DNA from: Orientallactaga sibirica | Lineage: Eukaryota; Chordata; Mammalia; Rodentia; Dipodidae | Assembly: GCA_036365145.1 (NCBI GenBank) | Contig: JAEOAD010001700.1 | Location: forward strand, 186,001-250,000 | Direction: 5' to 3' | Length of the DNA stretch: 64,000 bases | Shown: piece by piece, positions 20,482-31,614 of the stretch | Numbering within the stretch: the stretch's first letter is position 1 | Layout of the letters: each line of letters starts with the position of its first letter | Position numbers and translations under genes: made by a program | Notes under the pieces: generated by a model | The model's input: the letters and a program-made list of their open reading frames with translations, nothing else | The model's database searches: none | What the model was told of the DNA's origin: nothing

Positions 20482-21868
20482 ATGGGACAAGCAAAAAGTA
20501 AAAAGGCTCTCATCTCTGTAGCTCGAGATCTTCTTAAGGCACAAGGAATTGGGATAGAATCTAAGTCTTTGAGTAAATTTTTTGATTTTGTAAATAAAGC
20601 TAGTCCCTGGTTTATAGAACAGGAGAAGTTGATTCAGAAACATGGGACAGAGTTGGTAAAGATTTAAATGCTTTTCTTCATGTACAGGGTCAAAAGGTGC
20701 CTGTGATAGCTTTTTCTTTGTGGTCTTTGATTAAGGATGCTCTAGACTCTGGAACCAAGGATAGCCTAGTAAAACAGATGTTAGATCATACTAGGGAAAT
20801 TATGGATGACATAAGAAGTCATGCCTCTGAAGAACCAGCAGCCTATCAACAACTTAATAAAGAATTGCAATCATTAAATATAGCTGATGGTGATGATGAT
20901 TTAGATGAGGAAGAAGCTGAGGAGTTAGAGGAGGAAGCTGCTAAATATCATTCTGACTGGGAGCCTGCTCCTCCTGTGCCCCCCTCCTTTGCTGCCTAAC
21001 CAGGTTTTCGTGGCAGAATTGAAAGAGGAAGTAGCTAACCTTCGAGAACAGCTACAATTAGAAAAAGAAAAACAGAAATTAAGAAGAGAATTAGAGCAAG
21101 TTAAAAGAGGAGAATTTAATCCATCCATTATACATGTTTCATCCCTTAATCCTGCTCGTCCCATTCTCGATTGTTCTCCTTTAGAGAATGTTATTAGAAA
21201 GGCAGTAGAGTCAGGAGAAGAAGGCGCTCAAGAGTTTTCTTTAGCATGCCCTGTCACTGAATTTATAGACAATAATGGCCAGGCTATGAGACAGCATGTT
21301 CAGTTTAACTTTAAGGAAATCAAGGAATTGAAGCTAGCTGCTAGTCAGTATGGTCCTACTGCTCCTTTTACCATGTCAATTGTAGAAGCTTTGTCACAGA
21401 AGATCCTTACCCCTGATGATTGGAAAACATTAGGTAAGGCATGCCTATCAGGAGGGGATTATTTGTTGTGAAAGGTAAAATTTTATGATATTTGTAAAAA
21501 AAAAAAAAAAAAAAACTGCTCTTATGAATCGGCAAACAAAAAACACAGCATGGAATGCAGATATGTTAACAGGAGAAGGAAATTATACTGAAAATAATAA
21601 TCAAAGAATTTATCCTGCTGCAGTTTATCAACAAATTGCCACTGCAGCTCGGAGAGCATGGACAACTCTTCCTTCCAAAAGGGAAGCAATAGGAAAAAAT
21701 TTAACAAAAATTATTCAAGGACCTAATGAGCCCTATGCTGAGTTTGTAGAACACTTGTTAAAAACTGCAGGCAGAGTATTTGGGGATGCTGGTGCTGGTA
21801 TAGACTTTATGAAACAATTAGCTTTTGAAAATACTAACACTGCCTATAAGGCTGCTATCCGGAGATAA
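20482..21868 (+). pseudogene. Broken betaretrovirus-like gag
   Basis: Starts at an ATG with a second-residue glycine, as for myristoylated matrix proteins. Four open pieces in shifting frames (20482-20667, 20697-20999, 20989-21471, 21485-21868) cover matrix, an acidic and coiled-coil-like linker, and capsid. The capsid N-domain ends at a TGA at 21469-21471. A run of 19 A (about 21497-21515) sits at the next frame change. The major homology region lies near 21715-21765. No nucleocapsid zinc knuckles are seen after 21868. At least three frameshifts and a stop make it non-functional. Confidence 0.8.
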
Positions 21869-22058
21869 CTGGAAAATGTTGAAAGGATTTCAACTCGAGT
21901 ATAACCTGCTCAAAGAAGGCATTACAGAAAATTTTGCAGAAAACATCCAACCCTGGGGGTCCCCAGCACTCAGACTGGTCTGGTGAGTATCTGAGCGCGC
22001 GCTCTCTCTCTCTCTTTCTCCTTTTTAAATTTAGTTCTAAAGTGCGCATAGCCTTTTT
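21869..22058 (+). other. Provirus spacer after gag
   Basis: Non-coding. Contains a donor-like 'ctggtgagtatct' (about 21976-21988) followed by a GC/CT-rich tract. Where pol would be expected, the sequence goes straight to the tandem repeats. Confidence 0.4.
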
Positions 22059-22186
22059 GGGCCCTCTGTTTCTGTCATACTCATATGTCTAAATGTTATT
22101 GGGCCCTCTGTTTCTGTCATACTCGTGTGTCTTAAGTGTTATTGGGCCCTGTGTTTCTGTCATATTTGTGTGTCTGTGTGTTAATT
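22059..22186 (+). repeat. Three ~42-bp tandem repeats inside the provirus
   Basis: 'gggccctctgtttctgtcat' starts at 22059, 22101 and 22144 (third copy with one change), giving periods of 42 and 43 bp. Confidence 0.9.
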
Positions 22187-22517
22187 GTTTTCCTATGGAC
22201 GGACGCTTCTCCCCTGACTTAATAACATGGGACAGTTCCCTTCCCCCTCTTTAGGACAGAAATCAAGGACATCACTCAGAAAAATGGAGTATCTATTATC
22301 AAGGACAAATAAATCACTTTCTGTTCCTCTGAATGGCTATCAGAGGGCACCCTTCATTCAAATATTATATTAAAGGTTAAAAAGAGTGTTTTCTGTCCTA
22401 GGAATGGACATCCAAACCAGATCCCATACATCGTGACCTAGAGAAATTTAATTAAAAAACCTCTCCCTTAGATGAGAGTCTTCCTCCCCTCCCCCTCTTT
22501 CACTCCCTTTTTCACAG

Positions 22518-24170
22518 GTGCTGGCAGCCACAGCCAAAAGAGACATCAAGCCCACCGCTGAAGCTTCGGTCCCAATTCTTGTATGGGGGCAGGGAATTGG
22601 GAGTGGGGGTTACATCTCAAGTCAGTAGATGGTTTACAAAATTTGTCTGTTACAAAGACCGGAGGCCCCCATGGCTGAGTATTTCTAGAAGGTCCTGCAG
22701 GTGTGAGAACTCCCCAGAAGATAAGTAGGGGGGAATTTACTGCCAAGCAAACAAACATAGACTACAGAGTTGGAGGTCAACACATTCGTTAGCTAGTTCC
22801 TTATCTGAGTCAGGCCTGGGCTTAATGACTGTCTGTTCTATAATGGCAGTACTGTCATCTGGCTATTAAATGATGTCTTCTAAGTAAAAAAGAAAAAACT
22901 TTAACTTGGTTTACAACAGTAATTAAGGGAACTAATAAACTCAAAAATTTCCAGGAGGCTTATTTCAGCAATGCAATTGCAACTTGTTTCAACATACAGA
23001 GGTGGCTGTGCCTGAGTCAGCCGAGCAAACAGTGTTGCAGAGACTGAATGTAGTGGGTTAATTGATTTCTTTTTTTGGTTCTTCAATATATACCAAAATA
23101 AATATAATTTACAATTACAGTTGGGTCCCCAAGAAAGGAAACAATCAGAGATACAGCCCATCTTGAGTCCCAAAGGTGGCCTCAAACAAAATTATGAAAA
23201 GTACCCTAAAAGAAAATTATTTTAAGTTTTGTACGTGTCTGCCCCTCCCTTATCCTTTTGTATTTGGGCCCAGGTGGGTCAATCACCAAATGAAACTTAC
23301 TCTTAGTTGTACCTGGTATATTATCACCAATTGTATTAATTCTAAAAAGGACACAGCTACAGATTACTCCTCCAATGTAGTCTTTATTGTCATGTGTTCT
23401 CCTTACTTAATTATGCCAATCAGAATGACTGAGTCCTGGTACTCCAGCTTCCGGAGCTCAAGTGTTCCAACAGCTCAACAGAATGCTGACGCAGAAAAGA
23501 AAATTCCGTAAAATGACTGCTTGTAGAAATCCTTGCTGCAACCATCATTGCCTCTTACACCACGGCATCAGTATCCCTGGCACAATCGATGAAGACAGCT
23601 GATCATGTTAATGGACTGATTAAAATTTTTCTCAAGCTTTTTTTATCACAGATAGATATTGATAAAAAACTGTTAGTCAGGTTAAATGCTCTAGAGAATG
23701 CTGTTATGTATTTAGAAAGACATGTTGCCAATCTGGTGGTTCAAATGCAATTGTTCTGTCATGTAAATTCTCAATTCATATGTATTACTCCTTTATCCTA
23801 CAATGGGACTGCTACTGAATAGTGAAAGGTTAAAAATCATATTTGGGGTATTTAAAACCATAATAATCTTAACATAGATTTACAAGGTTTACAAAAGAAA
23901 ATATCTGTTAATTCTTATAGTCATTTGTCTTTTGATGCTGCCCAAGCCGCAAGTGATTTTTTAACTACTCTGCACTCTATACTTCCTGATTGGGGATCCT
24001 TTACAGCTTGGATCAAATACATAATTATCTTAGGAATAAGTATCTTATTGTTACTCTGCCTTTTGCTGTGTCTCATGCGTTTTTTGTTACAGCGTATACT
24101 ACGGATTCGAAACGAAGTTCGTGGTATCCATCTTCGCACCCGCCCATGGCTCCCACAGACTTTATCTTAA
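22518..24170 (+). pseudogene. Broken betaretrovirus-like env
   Basis: Begins after a pyrimidine tract ending in cacag (about 22498-22518), a plausible env splice acceptor. Surface-unit-like fragments at 23176-23511 are followed by a transmembrane-subunit-like part: a hydrophobic Ala/Thr/Ile-rich stretch (about 23523-23588), a heptad-rich segment with a conserved cysteine motif (to 23822), and a hydrophobic membrane anchor (about 24010-24100). Several stops and frameshifts separate these parts, so no functional product is possible. Confidence 0.7.
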
Positions 24171-24433
24171 ATTTGGCTCATGATGAACGTCCAGCTAGAT
24201 TCCAGGATTTCATGACATGGTCATTTGGTAGATGTCAGGCAAAGCACTGCAAAGGGGTAACTTATCCTGGAACCCCTGAGAGGTATACTTGGTCTGCACA
24301 GAGGTTGGTACCAAAATCATTTTCTGTTGCCCTTCCTCTCCTCTGCAAAAGGTACCAAGGGCATTCATTTAGAGGGGCCAAGTCACTACTCTCCTACCTG
24401 TGATGTCTGTCATGAAGACGTTCTTTAAAAAAC

Positions 24434-24446
24434 AAAAAAGGGGGAG
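24434..24446 (+). other. Provirus polypurine tract
   Basis: aaaaaagggggag immediately precedes the 3' LTR start (tgtggagagccggg, 24448). Confidence 0.8.
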
Positions 24447-24447
24447 C

Positions 24448-24804
24448 TGTGGAGAGCCGGGTGCAGTCTTGGTTCTTTCTTGAACTTGCTTTGTGCACAA
24501 AATACTTGGCTGACAGCCTAAGGCTTTAAGGGAGTTTGCTGAGACAAAGATTGTAATATTTCCCAGCCTGATGAGAGAGTTTGTCAAGGACAGGGTGTTT
24601 AGCCACAAGAAATATTATTGATAGACATTTTATCTGAGTTTCCCTCTCTGTGCAGCTGTGTAACTGGGACAAGTTCTCTGCTCTCAGGAGCTTCGTTGTT
24701 TTGCTTACTAGTATATAAGCTGAGACTTCTGCAATAAACTTTGAGCCTTGATCAGCATTTGTCTTGGCTCCATTCTTTGTGTCCTTGTCCTAGGATCATT
24801 CCAG
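24448..24804 (+). repeat. Provirus 3' LTR, 3' edge missing
   Basis: Starts tgtggagagccggg and carries the same TATA (24712) and AATAAA (24733) as the 5' LTR. It stops at 'atcattccag' and abuts a SINE fragment, lacking the terminal ~47 bp. Confidence 0.85.
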
Positions 24805-24872
24805 CAAGTCAAACCTGGGTCTTCAGGCTTAGTAGGCAGGCACCTTAACTGCTAAGCCATTTCTCCAGCCCC
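24805..24872 (-). repeat. B2-like SINE, only the 5' head
   Basis: Complement of the SINE head ('ccttaactgctaagccattt' then 'ctccagcccc'). It is cut exactly where the 3' LTR ends, so a deletion or rearrangement joined them. Confidence 0.8.
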
Positions 24873-25145
24873 CTACATTTTTTTATTCTGTGTATTTTTA
24901 CCTTACTTGTTCCCATGTTTAGTATGTTTAGATGCACAAATATGATTATGGTACAGGTATACGCAGTATCTGATACAGTAACATGCTTGTTGTCTAGGAG
25001 AAATAAGGTATACCATACAGCCTAGGTATAAGTACGTGATACTTCCTAGGTTCGTGCAAGAATGCCCTGAGGTTCACACAATAATGAAATTCCCTGACTG
25101 TCTCTCTCAGAGCCTATCCCCATCATTACCAAACACATGACTGTG
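24873..25145 (+). mobile_element. Ancient DNA transposon remnant
   Basis: 'acagtaacatgcttgttgtc', 'aggtataccatacagcctag', 'agcctatccccatcattacc' and the terminal 'catgactgtg' fit a non-autonomous mammalian DNA transposon. The name is not assigned. Confidence 0.5.
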
Positions 25146-25204
25146 CGTGATATATCCAACTAGTTTCATCTCTTGAAACCACTGTCTAATACAGTTAAAG
25201 AAAT

Positions 25205-25340
25205 ACCTCACTGGGCCTGAGAGCTCCCTCTCACTCGCAATCCCAGCCCTCAGAAGGCTGAATGAAGTGGATTGCCATAAGTTCCAGACCAGCCTATGGC
25301 AAATAATGAGTTCCAGACCACTCTAAAGAGTGAGTCCCAT
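25205..25340 (+). repeat. Diverged B1-type SINE
   Basis: 'gcaatcccagccctcagaag' and 'aagttccagaccagcctatg' are B1 landmarks, with an unusual repeated 'gagttccagacca' segment. Confidence 0.55.
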
Positions 25341-25344
25341 AGGA

Positions 25345-25425
25345 GAAGGAGGGGGTGGGGGCAGAAGAGACAAGAAGAGGAGGAAGAAGAGAAGAAAGAG
25401 AAAGAGAGAAAAAGGAAGATTTCTA
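25345..25425. repeat. Purine-rich (GA) low-complexity tract
   Basis: Almost uninterrupted A/G sequence. Confidence 0.85.
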
Positions 25426-25429
25426 GGCA

Positions 25430-26215
25430 TGTGTGCATAAAAGGGTTAGTATACCTGCATGTATTCCCTTCCTCGGTCAGCTGAGCAGGGCCAGAAGCAA
25501 TGAGCACACCTAGCACCAGATCTGGTTTCTGTTACCATTCTCCAATAAAAAGAACCAGGAATCATTGGAAAAGTGGTTCATTGGATGAATGAAGCAGGAA
25601 ATATGCAGGAAGAACCTAGAAAATTCTATATTGCCAGACAGTAAGGAAGACACATATATACATTCTCTCTCTTCTCTCTCTCTCTTTCTCTCCAGTCTGG
25701 AAAGTAGGGCAAGGAACTTCACAGTGGATAAATCTGACAAGCACTACCTCAGCCAGGTCCTCAGGGCAGCACTGCCAGTGATGGCATGCTGCCAGTGTGT
25801 CCTCCCATCACCAATCACTAGGGTCTATCTGCTTTGAGAAAGTATCAGACAAACCTCAACTGAGGGACATTCTAGGAAATACTTCACTCTGACAAAGTCA
25901 TCCAAAGCACAGAAAGTCTGATGAATTGTCACAGCCCAAAAGACAGCTAAATGTCATGCACTATCCTGAATGGGACCCTAAACAGAAAAGGGCTTCGAAT
26001 CAAAGCAAATTTACTACCTCACATTCTATCAGGCAGGAGCCTGACAGGTGTAGTCCTTCTGGAAGGAAGATCCACTGGCTGCCTTTCCAATCTTTTACTC
26101 ACTTTACTTGGCTCACTGTCCCATGCTCCATCTTCAAAGCCAGCAACATCAGATGAAGTTCTTCCCGCACTAGCATCTCTCTGAGCCTCTCTTCAGAGTC
26201 CCTCCTGAAGGTGTT
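25430..26215. other. Mostly non-repetitive stretch
   Basis: A CT-rich patch lies at 25662-25693. No exon recognised. Confidence 0.4.
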
Positions 26216-26216
26216 G

Positions 26217-26300
26217 TGAGGGCTAAGCACATAGTTCAGTGGTACAGCCCTTGCCTAGCATGTGCAAGGCTCTGGGTTCCATCTCCAGCACTGAGAAAAA
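26217..26300 (+). repeat. ID SINE
   Basis: 'catagttcagtggtacagcc' A box, 'cttgcctagcatgtgcaagg' and 'gggttccatctccagcac' B box, then an A7 tail. Confidence 0.8.
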
Positions 26301-26332
26301 AATCTTGTGCGTACATCAGGCTACCTGCTGGT

Positions 26333-26955
26333 TGTTCAGATTCAGCAAGAAGCCTGTGGAATAAGAACAATCAACAAGACCCCTCCTGGGAGGGAGGTCT
26401 TTCATAGGAGTTAAACATTGTGGTTGGTCAAGTTCAGCCTCTGGAACTTGGTACCCAAGCTCATCTCTTTCTGATACAGCCCCTAGCCCTAACCAACCAG
26501 CTGGCCCTCTGGTTCGCCTAGGCCAAAAGACAGCCCACCACCCTAAAGTTATAAATACCTTTGCAAGGGAGGGCAGGGGCTCTTGCTCTCTGATCACTTG
26601 GGAACTTCCAGCTGTGGGTGAGGTTTTCCCTCAGCTGAGCCTGGGCTGGTTTGGCCCTGGCTCAGGCCCAGGCCCAGGCCCAGACCCAGATGGGAGGACC
26701 CACTAGCCCTTACTCTGTGCATGGGTTCTTTCTCCCCTCCAGCTCCCTGCATGGCAGGAGCTCCTTGAACTTTTTTCTTTCCACTCTTTTTCCCCCAGAT
26801 CTGTATCTGGTCATATGAACTCCTGAGCTACACATGGCCCACATGAGCTTTTGGGCACCACGTAGTGTACTTCTCTTCTCCCCACTTTATCTCCTCTTAC
26901 TGCCCAGCCTTCCCCTTTCATCACTCCTTTATAAAATCTGAATAAAATGTGGCAT
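26333..26955 (+). repeat. Possible solo LTR (ERV1-type)
   Basis: Bounded by tg...ca, with a TATA-like 'ttataaataccttt' near 26550 and AATAAA at 26941-26946. A (GGCCCA)n stretch lies at about 26662-26692. The boundaries are guesses and no target duplication was confirmed. Confidence 0.35.
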
Positions 26956-27207
26956 TTTAAAAATCAAAATAAAAAAGGAGAAGAGGAAAAAAGAAAGAAA
27001 GAAAATAAATTAAGGTTGTTCTCCAAAAGCAGAGGACAAGTCCAATTTTGGGACCAGACTCAAGTTGACTTTTTCCCCCTCCAACTATGGAACATAGTCC
27101 CTGTTTTGGGACACAGCACAGGGCTGTTATCAAGGGGGCACTTGGCTGTTATTTGTAAAGCTGTGGAGCAAATTCTACAACCATTCCTGAGGAGGCCAAA
27201 TGGAGGC

Positions 27208-27353
27208 CTGGTGTGGTGGTGCACACCTTTAATCTAAGCACTCTGGAGGCTGAGGTAGGAGGATCACTGTGACTTTGAGGCCAGCCTGAGACTAATTCCA
27301 GATTAGCCTGGGCTAAAGCAAGACCTTACCTTAACAAAGAAAAAAAAAAAAAG
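27208..27353 (+). repeat. B1 SINE
   Basis: 'gcctggtgtggtggtgcaca' to 'gaccttaccttaacaaag' with an A-rich tail. Confidence 0.85.
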
Positions 27354-27595
27354 CCAAGTGGGTCAGAATGTGCTGAGACAGCACCTGGAGACATGGAAAG
27401 GCTTAGCACAGCTCACACAGGAAGCCAAGTGCTCCCCCACAGAGTGGAAGTCATAGAAAGATTCTCCAAAGCCTCAGAACCAAGCTCTCCAGTAACCAGT
27501 CTATCTCACAAACACAATCTAAGAGCACCAGTGCTCATGGAATTAACATGCAAATCAATTTCTTCTGAACAAACAATGTTTTTATGCTTTTTAAA

Positions 27596-27860
27596 TTTTT
27601 TTATTATTTTATTTATTTTTGGAGAGAGACACAGAGAGAGACAGACAGAGAGTTTGGAAAGGGACACAGATAGAGATGGGTGGACCAGCAGTCTCTCAGC
27701 TGCTGTGAACAAAATCCAGATGTGTGCGCCCCCTTGTGGTCAAGTGCGGCATTGCGCCCTTGCGTCACTGCATATGGCTAAACGTGGGACCTGGAGATTG
27801 AAACCGGGTTATTAGGCTTAGCAGGCAGGCACCTTAACCACTAAGCCATCTCTCCAGCCC
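27596..27860 (-). repeat. B2-like SINE, long variant
   Basis: On the minus strand it starts 'gggctggagagatggctta' and contains the variant block 'acaagggggcgcac' absent from shorter copies. Flanked by 'atgctttt'-type direct repeats. Related variants are at 29092 and 38294. Confidence 0.8.
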
Positions 27861-27873
27861 ATATGCTTTTAAA

Positions 27874-28330
27874 AAATAAAGTTTCATCTGATGAATGTAC
27901 TAGTGATCCAATGATGCAGCTTCTGGCTACTCCTCTGGCTAACATCACTTCTGGCCAGCAAGTGCTATCTGGTCAAACAGCACCTATGCAGCCCCTAGAG
28001 GCTCAAAGCCAGCATTCATTCACATCTGACAAGCAACCCCACATTCCTGAACCTGTTCCTCACAGCCACTACCTCAAGATGAGCCTACAGAGAAAACCCC
28101 TGTAAAGCATCATATTTTCAATTTGTTCACCATTCTGAATACCATTCTGACAGATCTATGAAGTCCTCGCAGAGTCAGGAACTTGGGAAAACATACAAAG
28201 ACATTCACATACACACATACACACATACAGACAAGAGCCTCTCTAGAAGTTGTTTCCACAAAGCACAATAGACTTCATCTGTTAGAATGTCACTTGTTTC
28301 TAAAATCCTCATTGCTGTTCAAAAGAAAGT
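27874..28330. other. Non-repetitive stretch
   Basis: A CA-rich patch lies at 28197-28230. No exon recognised. Confidence 0.35.
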
Positions 28331-28334
28331 CCTA

Positions 28335-28495
28335 AGCCAGGAGTGGTGGTGCACACCTTTAATCCCAGCACATGGGAGGCAGAGGTAGGAGGATCACTGT
28401 GAGTTCGAGGCCACCCTAAGACTACATAGTAAAGTCCAGGTCAGCCTGGGCTATAGCGAGACCCTACCTCAAATAACAACAACAACAAAAAAAAT
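28335..28495 (+). repeat. B1 SINE
   Basis: 'agccaggagtggtggtgcac' to 'gagaccctacctcaaataac'. Confidence 0.9.
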
Positions 28496-28732
28496 CCTGG
28501 AGCGCCTCGTAGCCTTACTTCCAGAGATCCTCTGCAGAAAGAAGCAACCCCAAGCCCAAAGACCACAAGATCAGCAAGAACATATGTTAGGCAACATTTC
28601 CTGTCTTTTTATACCTGACAATAGTGTGAAAAGGCTTTCCACAGATGTAGAAGCTTTTACAATACAGGAAGAAGATGTACCACCTAGAGGTCTCAGAGTA
28701 TCTAAATGTATTGCTTAAAACTGTCATCTTTA

Positions 28733-28881
28733 GCTGGACATGGTGGCACACACCTTTAATCCCATCGCTCAGGAGGCAGAGGTAGAAGGATCACCATGAG
28801 TTCAAGGCCACCCTGAGACTATATAGTGAATTACAGGTCAGCCTAGGCTAGAGTGAGATCCTACCTTTAAAAAAAAAAAAG
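28733..28881 (+). repeat. B1 SINE
   Basis: 'agctggacatggtggcacac' to 'gagatcctacctttaaaaaa'. Confidence 0.9.
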
Positions 28882-28887
28882 CATCTT

Positions 28888-29083
28888 CCAGTTGGGGAAA
28901 TGGCTTAGCAGTTAAGGCATTTTGCTTGCAAAGATAAAGACCTCGGTTCAATTCTCCAGAACCCATGTAAGCCAGATGCAAAGGGGGTGCATGTGTGTGC
29001 AGTTCATTTGCAATGGCTAGAGGCCCTGGCATGCCCATTCTCTCTATATATATGCCTCTCTCTCAAATAAATAAATAAATAAA
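28888..29083 (+). repeat. B2-like SINE
   Basis: 'agttggggaaatggcttagc' head, (AAAT)n tail. Confidence 0.85.
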
Positions 29084-29091
29084 ATTTTTAA

Positions 29092-29366
29092 AACTTTTTA
29101 TTTCTTATTATTTTTTGGAGAGAGACACAGAGAGAGAGAGACAGAGAGGCAGAGAGAGAGGAAGACAGAGATGGGTGTGCCAGCAGTGTCTCAGCTGAGG
29201 ATGAAATCAGATTGTGTGCCCCCTTGTGGGCATGTAGCCAAGTTCCAGGAGTCACTTTGCATCTGGCTAAACTTGGGACCTGGCGATTGGAACCGCTGGA
29301 GATTGGAACCAGTGTTCTTAGGCTTAGGAGGCAGGCGCCTTAACCCCTAAGCCATCTCTCCAGCCC
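29092..29366 (-). repeat. B2-like SINE, long variant
   Basis: Head complement 'ctaagccatctctccagccc' at the right edge. A segment near 29282-29310 ('gattggaacc') is tandemly repeated. Confidence 0.8.
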
Positions 29367-29393
29367 ATAATTTTTTTTTTAAATCCTGTCATC

Positions 29394-29533
29394 TTGGCTG
29401 GGCATGGTAGTACAAACTTGTAATCAAGCACTCACTAGGGTGGGTCAGGAGGATGACAGTCAGTTTGGGTCCAGCCTAAGCTATATAGCCAAGTTCCAGG
29501 CCAACCAGTGCTATAGAGCAAGGCTCTGTCTCA
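29394..29533 (+). repeat. B1-type SINE interrupted by a B2-like SINE
   Basis: 'ggctgggcatggtagtacaa' to 'aaggctctgtctcag'. The tail resumes at about 29743 ('gactctgtctcaaaaaaaaa'). Confidence 0.75.
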
Positions 29534-29534
29534 G

Positions 29535-29740
29535 GGCTGGAGAGATGGCTTAGCAGTTAAGGCATTTGTCTGCAAAGCCGAAGGACCCAAGTTCAATTCC
29601 CTAGTACCCACATAAACCAGATGCAGAAAGGGCACATGCATCTGGAGCTCGTTTGCAATGGCTAGAGGCCCTGGCATGCCCTTTCTCTCTGTCTCTCTGC
29701 TTGCAAAAAAATAAATATTTTTTTTTTAAAAAAAGACTCT
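29535..29740 (+). repeat. B2-like SINE inserted in a B1 tail
   Basis: Full-length. The near-identical 'ctctgtctca' on both sides is its target duplication. Confidence 0.85.
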
Positions 29741-29764
29741 GTCTCAAAAAAAAACAACAACAAG

Positions 29765-29812
29765 GACTGGGGACATAGTTCATTGGACTCCTGGGTTCAA
29801 CCCCCAACACCA
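29765..29812 (+). repeat. ID-like fragment followed by a GA tract
   Basis: 'gacatagttcattggact' and 'gggttcaacccccaacacc'. The A/G-rich tract 29813-29960 follows as an expanded tail. Confidence 0.5.
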
Positions 29813-29960
29813 AAGAGGAGAAGGAGAAGGGGAAGGGGAAGGGGAGAGGGGAAGGAATTGGAAAGAGAAAAAGGAAGGGAATGGAAAGGAAAGAAAATGA
29901 AACAATGAGGGAGGGAAAGAGGGCAGGAGAGAGGAAGGTAGGCAGAAGTGAGAGAAGCAA

Positions 29961-30344
29961 GGTCATTGGTGGGTGACAGCCAAGTTTGGGGGTAGGCAAA
30001 GCAAGCAACAGCTTCCCTTCCAGTTCTTGCCCTCTGCATGTGGACAGTTTCAGTTGAGAAGCATGAGAAGCATGAGGGTGAGGCAGGACAGAGCCAGTCT
30101 CCTCATCTGGCAGGTGAGGAACATGAGCTGAAGAAGTTGGGTGGGACTGGGGAACACACAATACTGCATGGGCGAGACTTCAAACTGGCATCTGAGTTCT
30201 ACCCAGGCTCTTCCCACAGTGCTGCTTCTTATTCCAGAGGCAAAAGAGACAAAACTAACTCCCCTTGACACAGGCTGATACACTGTGTTTCAAAGGTTTG
30301 GGGACAACACACTCTTCCACCTCTCCCAGAATAAGCAGGATAGG
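29961..30344. other. Non-repetitive stretch
   Basis: Nothing recognised. Confidence 0.35.
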
Positions 30345-30689
30345 TGTTGCAGTCAGGTTCATATTGCTGGTAGAAATCACCCAACCAACAAGAAAGGGAA
30401 AAAAAGAGGTTTCTTTTGGCTTACAGGCTTTAGGGGGAAGCTCCATGATGGCAGGGAAAATGATGGCATGAGCAGAGGGCGGACATCACCCCCTGGCCAA
30501 CATAAAGTGGACCAGAGCAATAGGAGAGTGTGCCAAAGACTGGCAAGGGGAAACCAACTATAAAACCCATAAGCCTGCCCCCAACATACTCTGCCTCTAG
30601 GAGGCTTCAACTTCCAATTGCCATCAGCTGGGGAGACTAGCATTCAGAATACCTAAGTTTATGGGGGACACCTGAATCAAACCACCACA
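30345..30689 (-). repeat. Solo LTR, MaLR-type
   Basis: 345-bp complement of the LTR family at 11480 and 13031, from 'tgttgcagtcaggttcat' to 'aatcaaaccaccaca'. Five-base flanks (atagg left, ttagg right) agree at four positions and may be a decayed target duplication. Confidence 0.8.
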
Positions 30690-31295
30690 TTAGGGCAGGT
30701 AAAAGACTAAACACAGGCTGCTCAGCACTGCCCAGTTAGTTTAGAGCCATTTTCCCAGTTCTTCATAATGTTCTTACTGGTGAAGTATCATTGGTTCAAT
30801 GTCAAAGAAAAGGAAACTGGGCCCAAGGTCATCCAGACAAAAGAAATAAGATTTTTCTTTTTCTACCTCCCAATAGTGATATTCTTTCCCCAATAACACA
30901 CTGTACACAGATGCAATTGAAAAGATGCTAAAAAGTCCTCCAAAGCCAAATTAATTTACAGCATTCCACCCAGAACATGGTTTTTAGGCAAAACACATGA
31001 AATCCAAAACCAAAGACTTAACCATAACCAGAATGCAACAAGTCAATTTTTTCTTTAAATGAATTGTAACACTTCTGAACAACTTCAATTCCCTTCCATT
31101 CTTTACTCCACCACAATGGGAAGAATAATAAAGGTCCCAAGAGCCACTCTTAGAAAGCCAGGGACCAGGGCAGGGGGCTTCAGCCCCAACAAACAAAGGA
31201 TAGTCCTCAACATTAAGTGTTGTTGGGGTTGGGACCAAGAGTCATATGCAAATGTTAGGTCAGTATTCTATAACTAAGCTATGTCCCCAATCCTT
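30690..31295. other. Non-repetitive stretch
   Basis: Nothing recognised. Confidence 0.35.
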
Positions 31296-31326
31296 GTTTT
31301 TTTTTTTTTTTTTGACATAGGGTCTT
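31296..31326 (-). repeat. B1 3' tail fragment
   Basis: T17 followed by 'gacatagggtct', the complement of a B1 end. Confidence 0.5.
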
Positions 31327-31360
31327 TTTAAAAAATATATTTTTATTTATTTATTAAAAG

Positions 31361-31450
31361 GGCCAAGGAGATGGCTTAGGGCTTCAGCACCTGCCAACAA
31401 ACTAAAGGATAGTTCCAACATTCAGTCCCAGAAGTCTCCAAGGGACCAAG
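31361..31450 (+). repeat. Degraded B2-like SINE head
   Basis: 'ggccaaggagatggcttagg' then 'cagtcccagaagtctccaag'. Beyond this it no longer resembles the family. Confidence 0.4.
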
Positions 31451-31614
31451 AATTTAGCCAGATGCAAAAATCAAGGTCAGCTCAAGGGTTGCAATGCCAA
31501 ATTGACCACAAAGGGACACTTCCATTTCTAGGATATATACTGGGACAAGTGAGAAGGCTGCCTGCACATCCATCTGTCAGCATTGTTTCTCTGTCTCCCA
31601 AAAAAAAAAAAAAA

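Larger units (their letters stand above)
19965..24804 (+). mobile_element. Class II (betaretrovirus-like) provirus, pol-less and defective
   Basis: A 4.8-kb provirus: 5' LTR, tRNA-Lys-like primer site, broken gag, spacer with tandem repeats, broken env, polypurine tract, 3' LTR. I see no protease, reverse transcriptase or integrase motif between gag and env, so pol is deleted. The shared LTR segment (19965-20301 versus 24468-24804) looked identical base by base, pointing to recent insertion or gene conversion. The 5' LTR lacks the first ~20 bp that the 3' LTR has, and the 3' LTR lacks the last ~47 bp that the 5' LTR has. No target duplication is visible. Antisense to TBC1D8. Confidence 0.85.

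Noticed and set aside
27393..27815. 140-codon open frame (plus strand)
   Set aside because: Its second half is antisense B2-like SINE and no splice signals are present.
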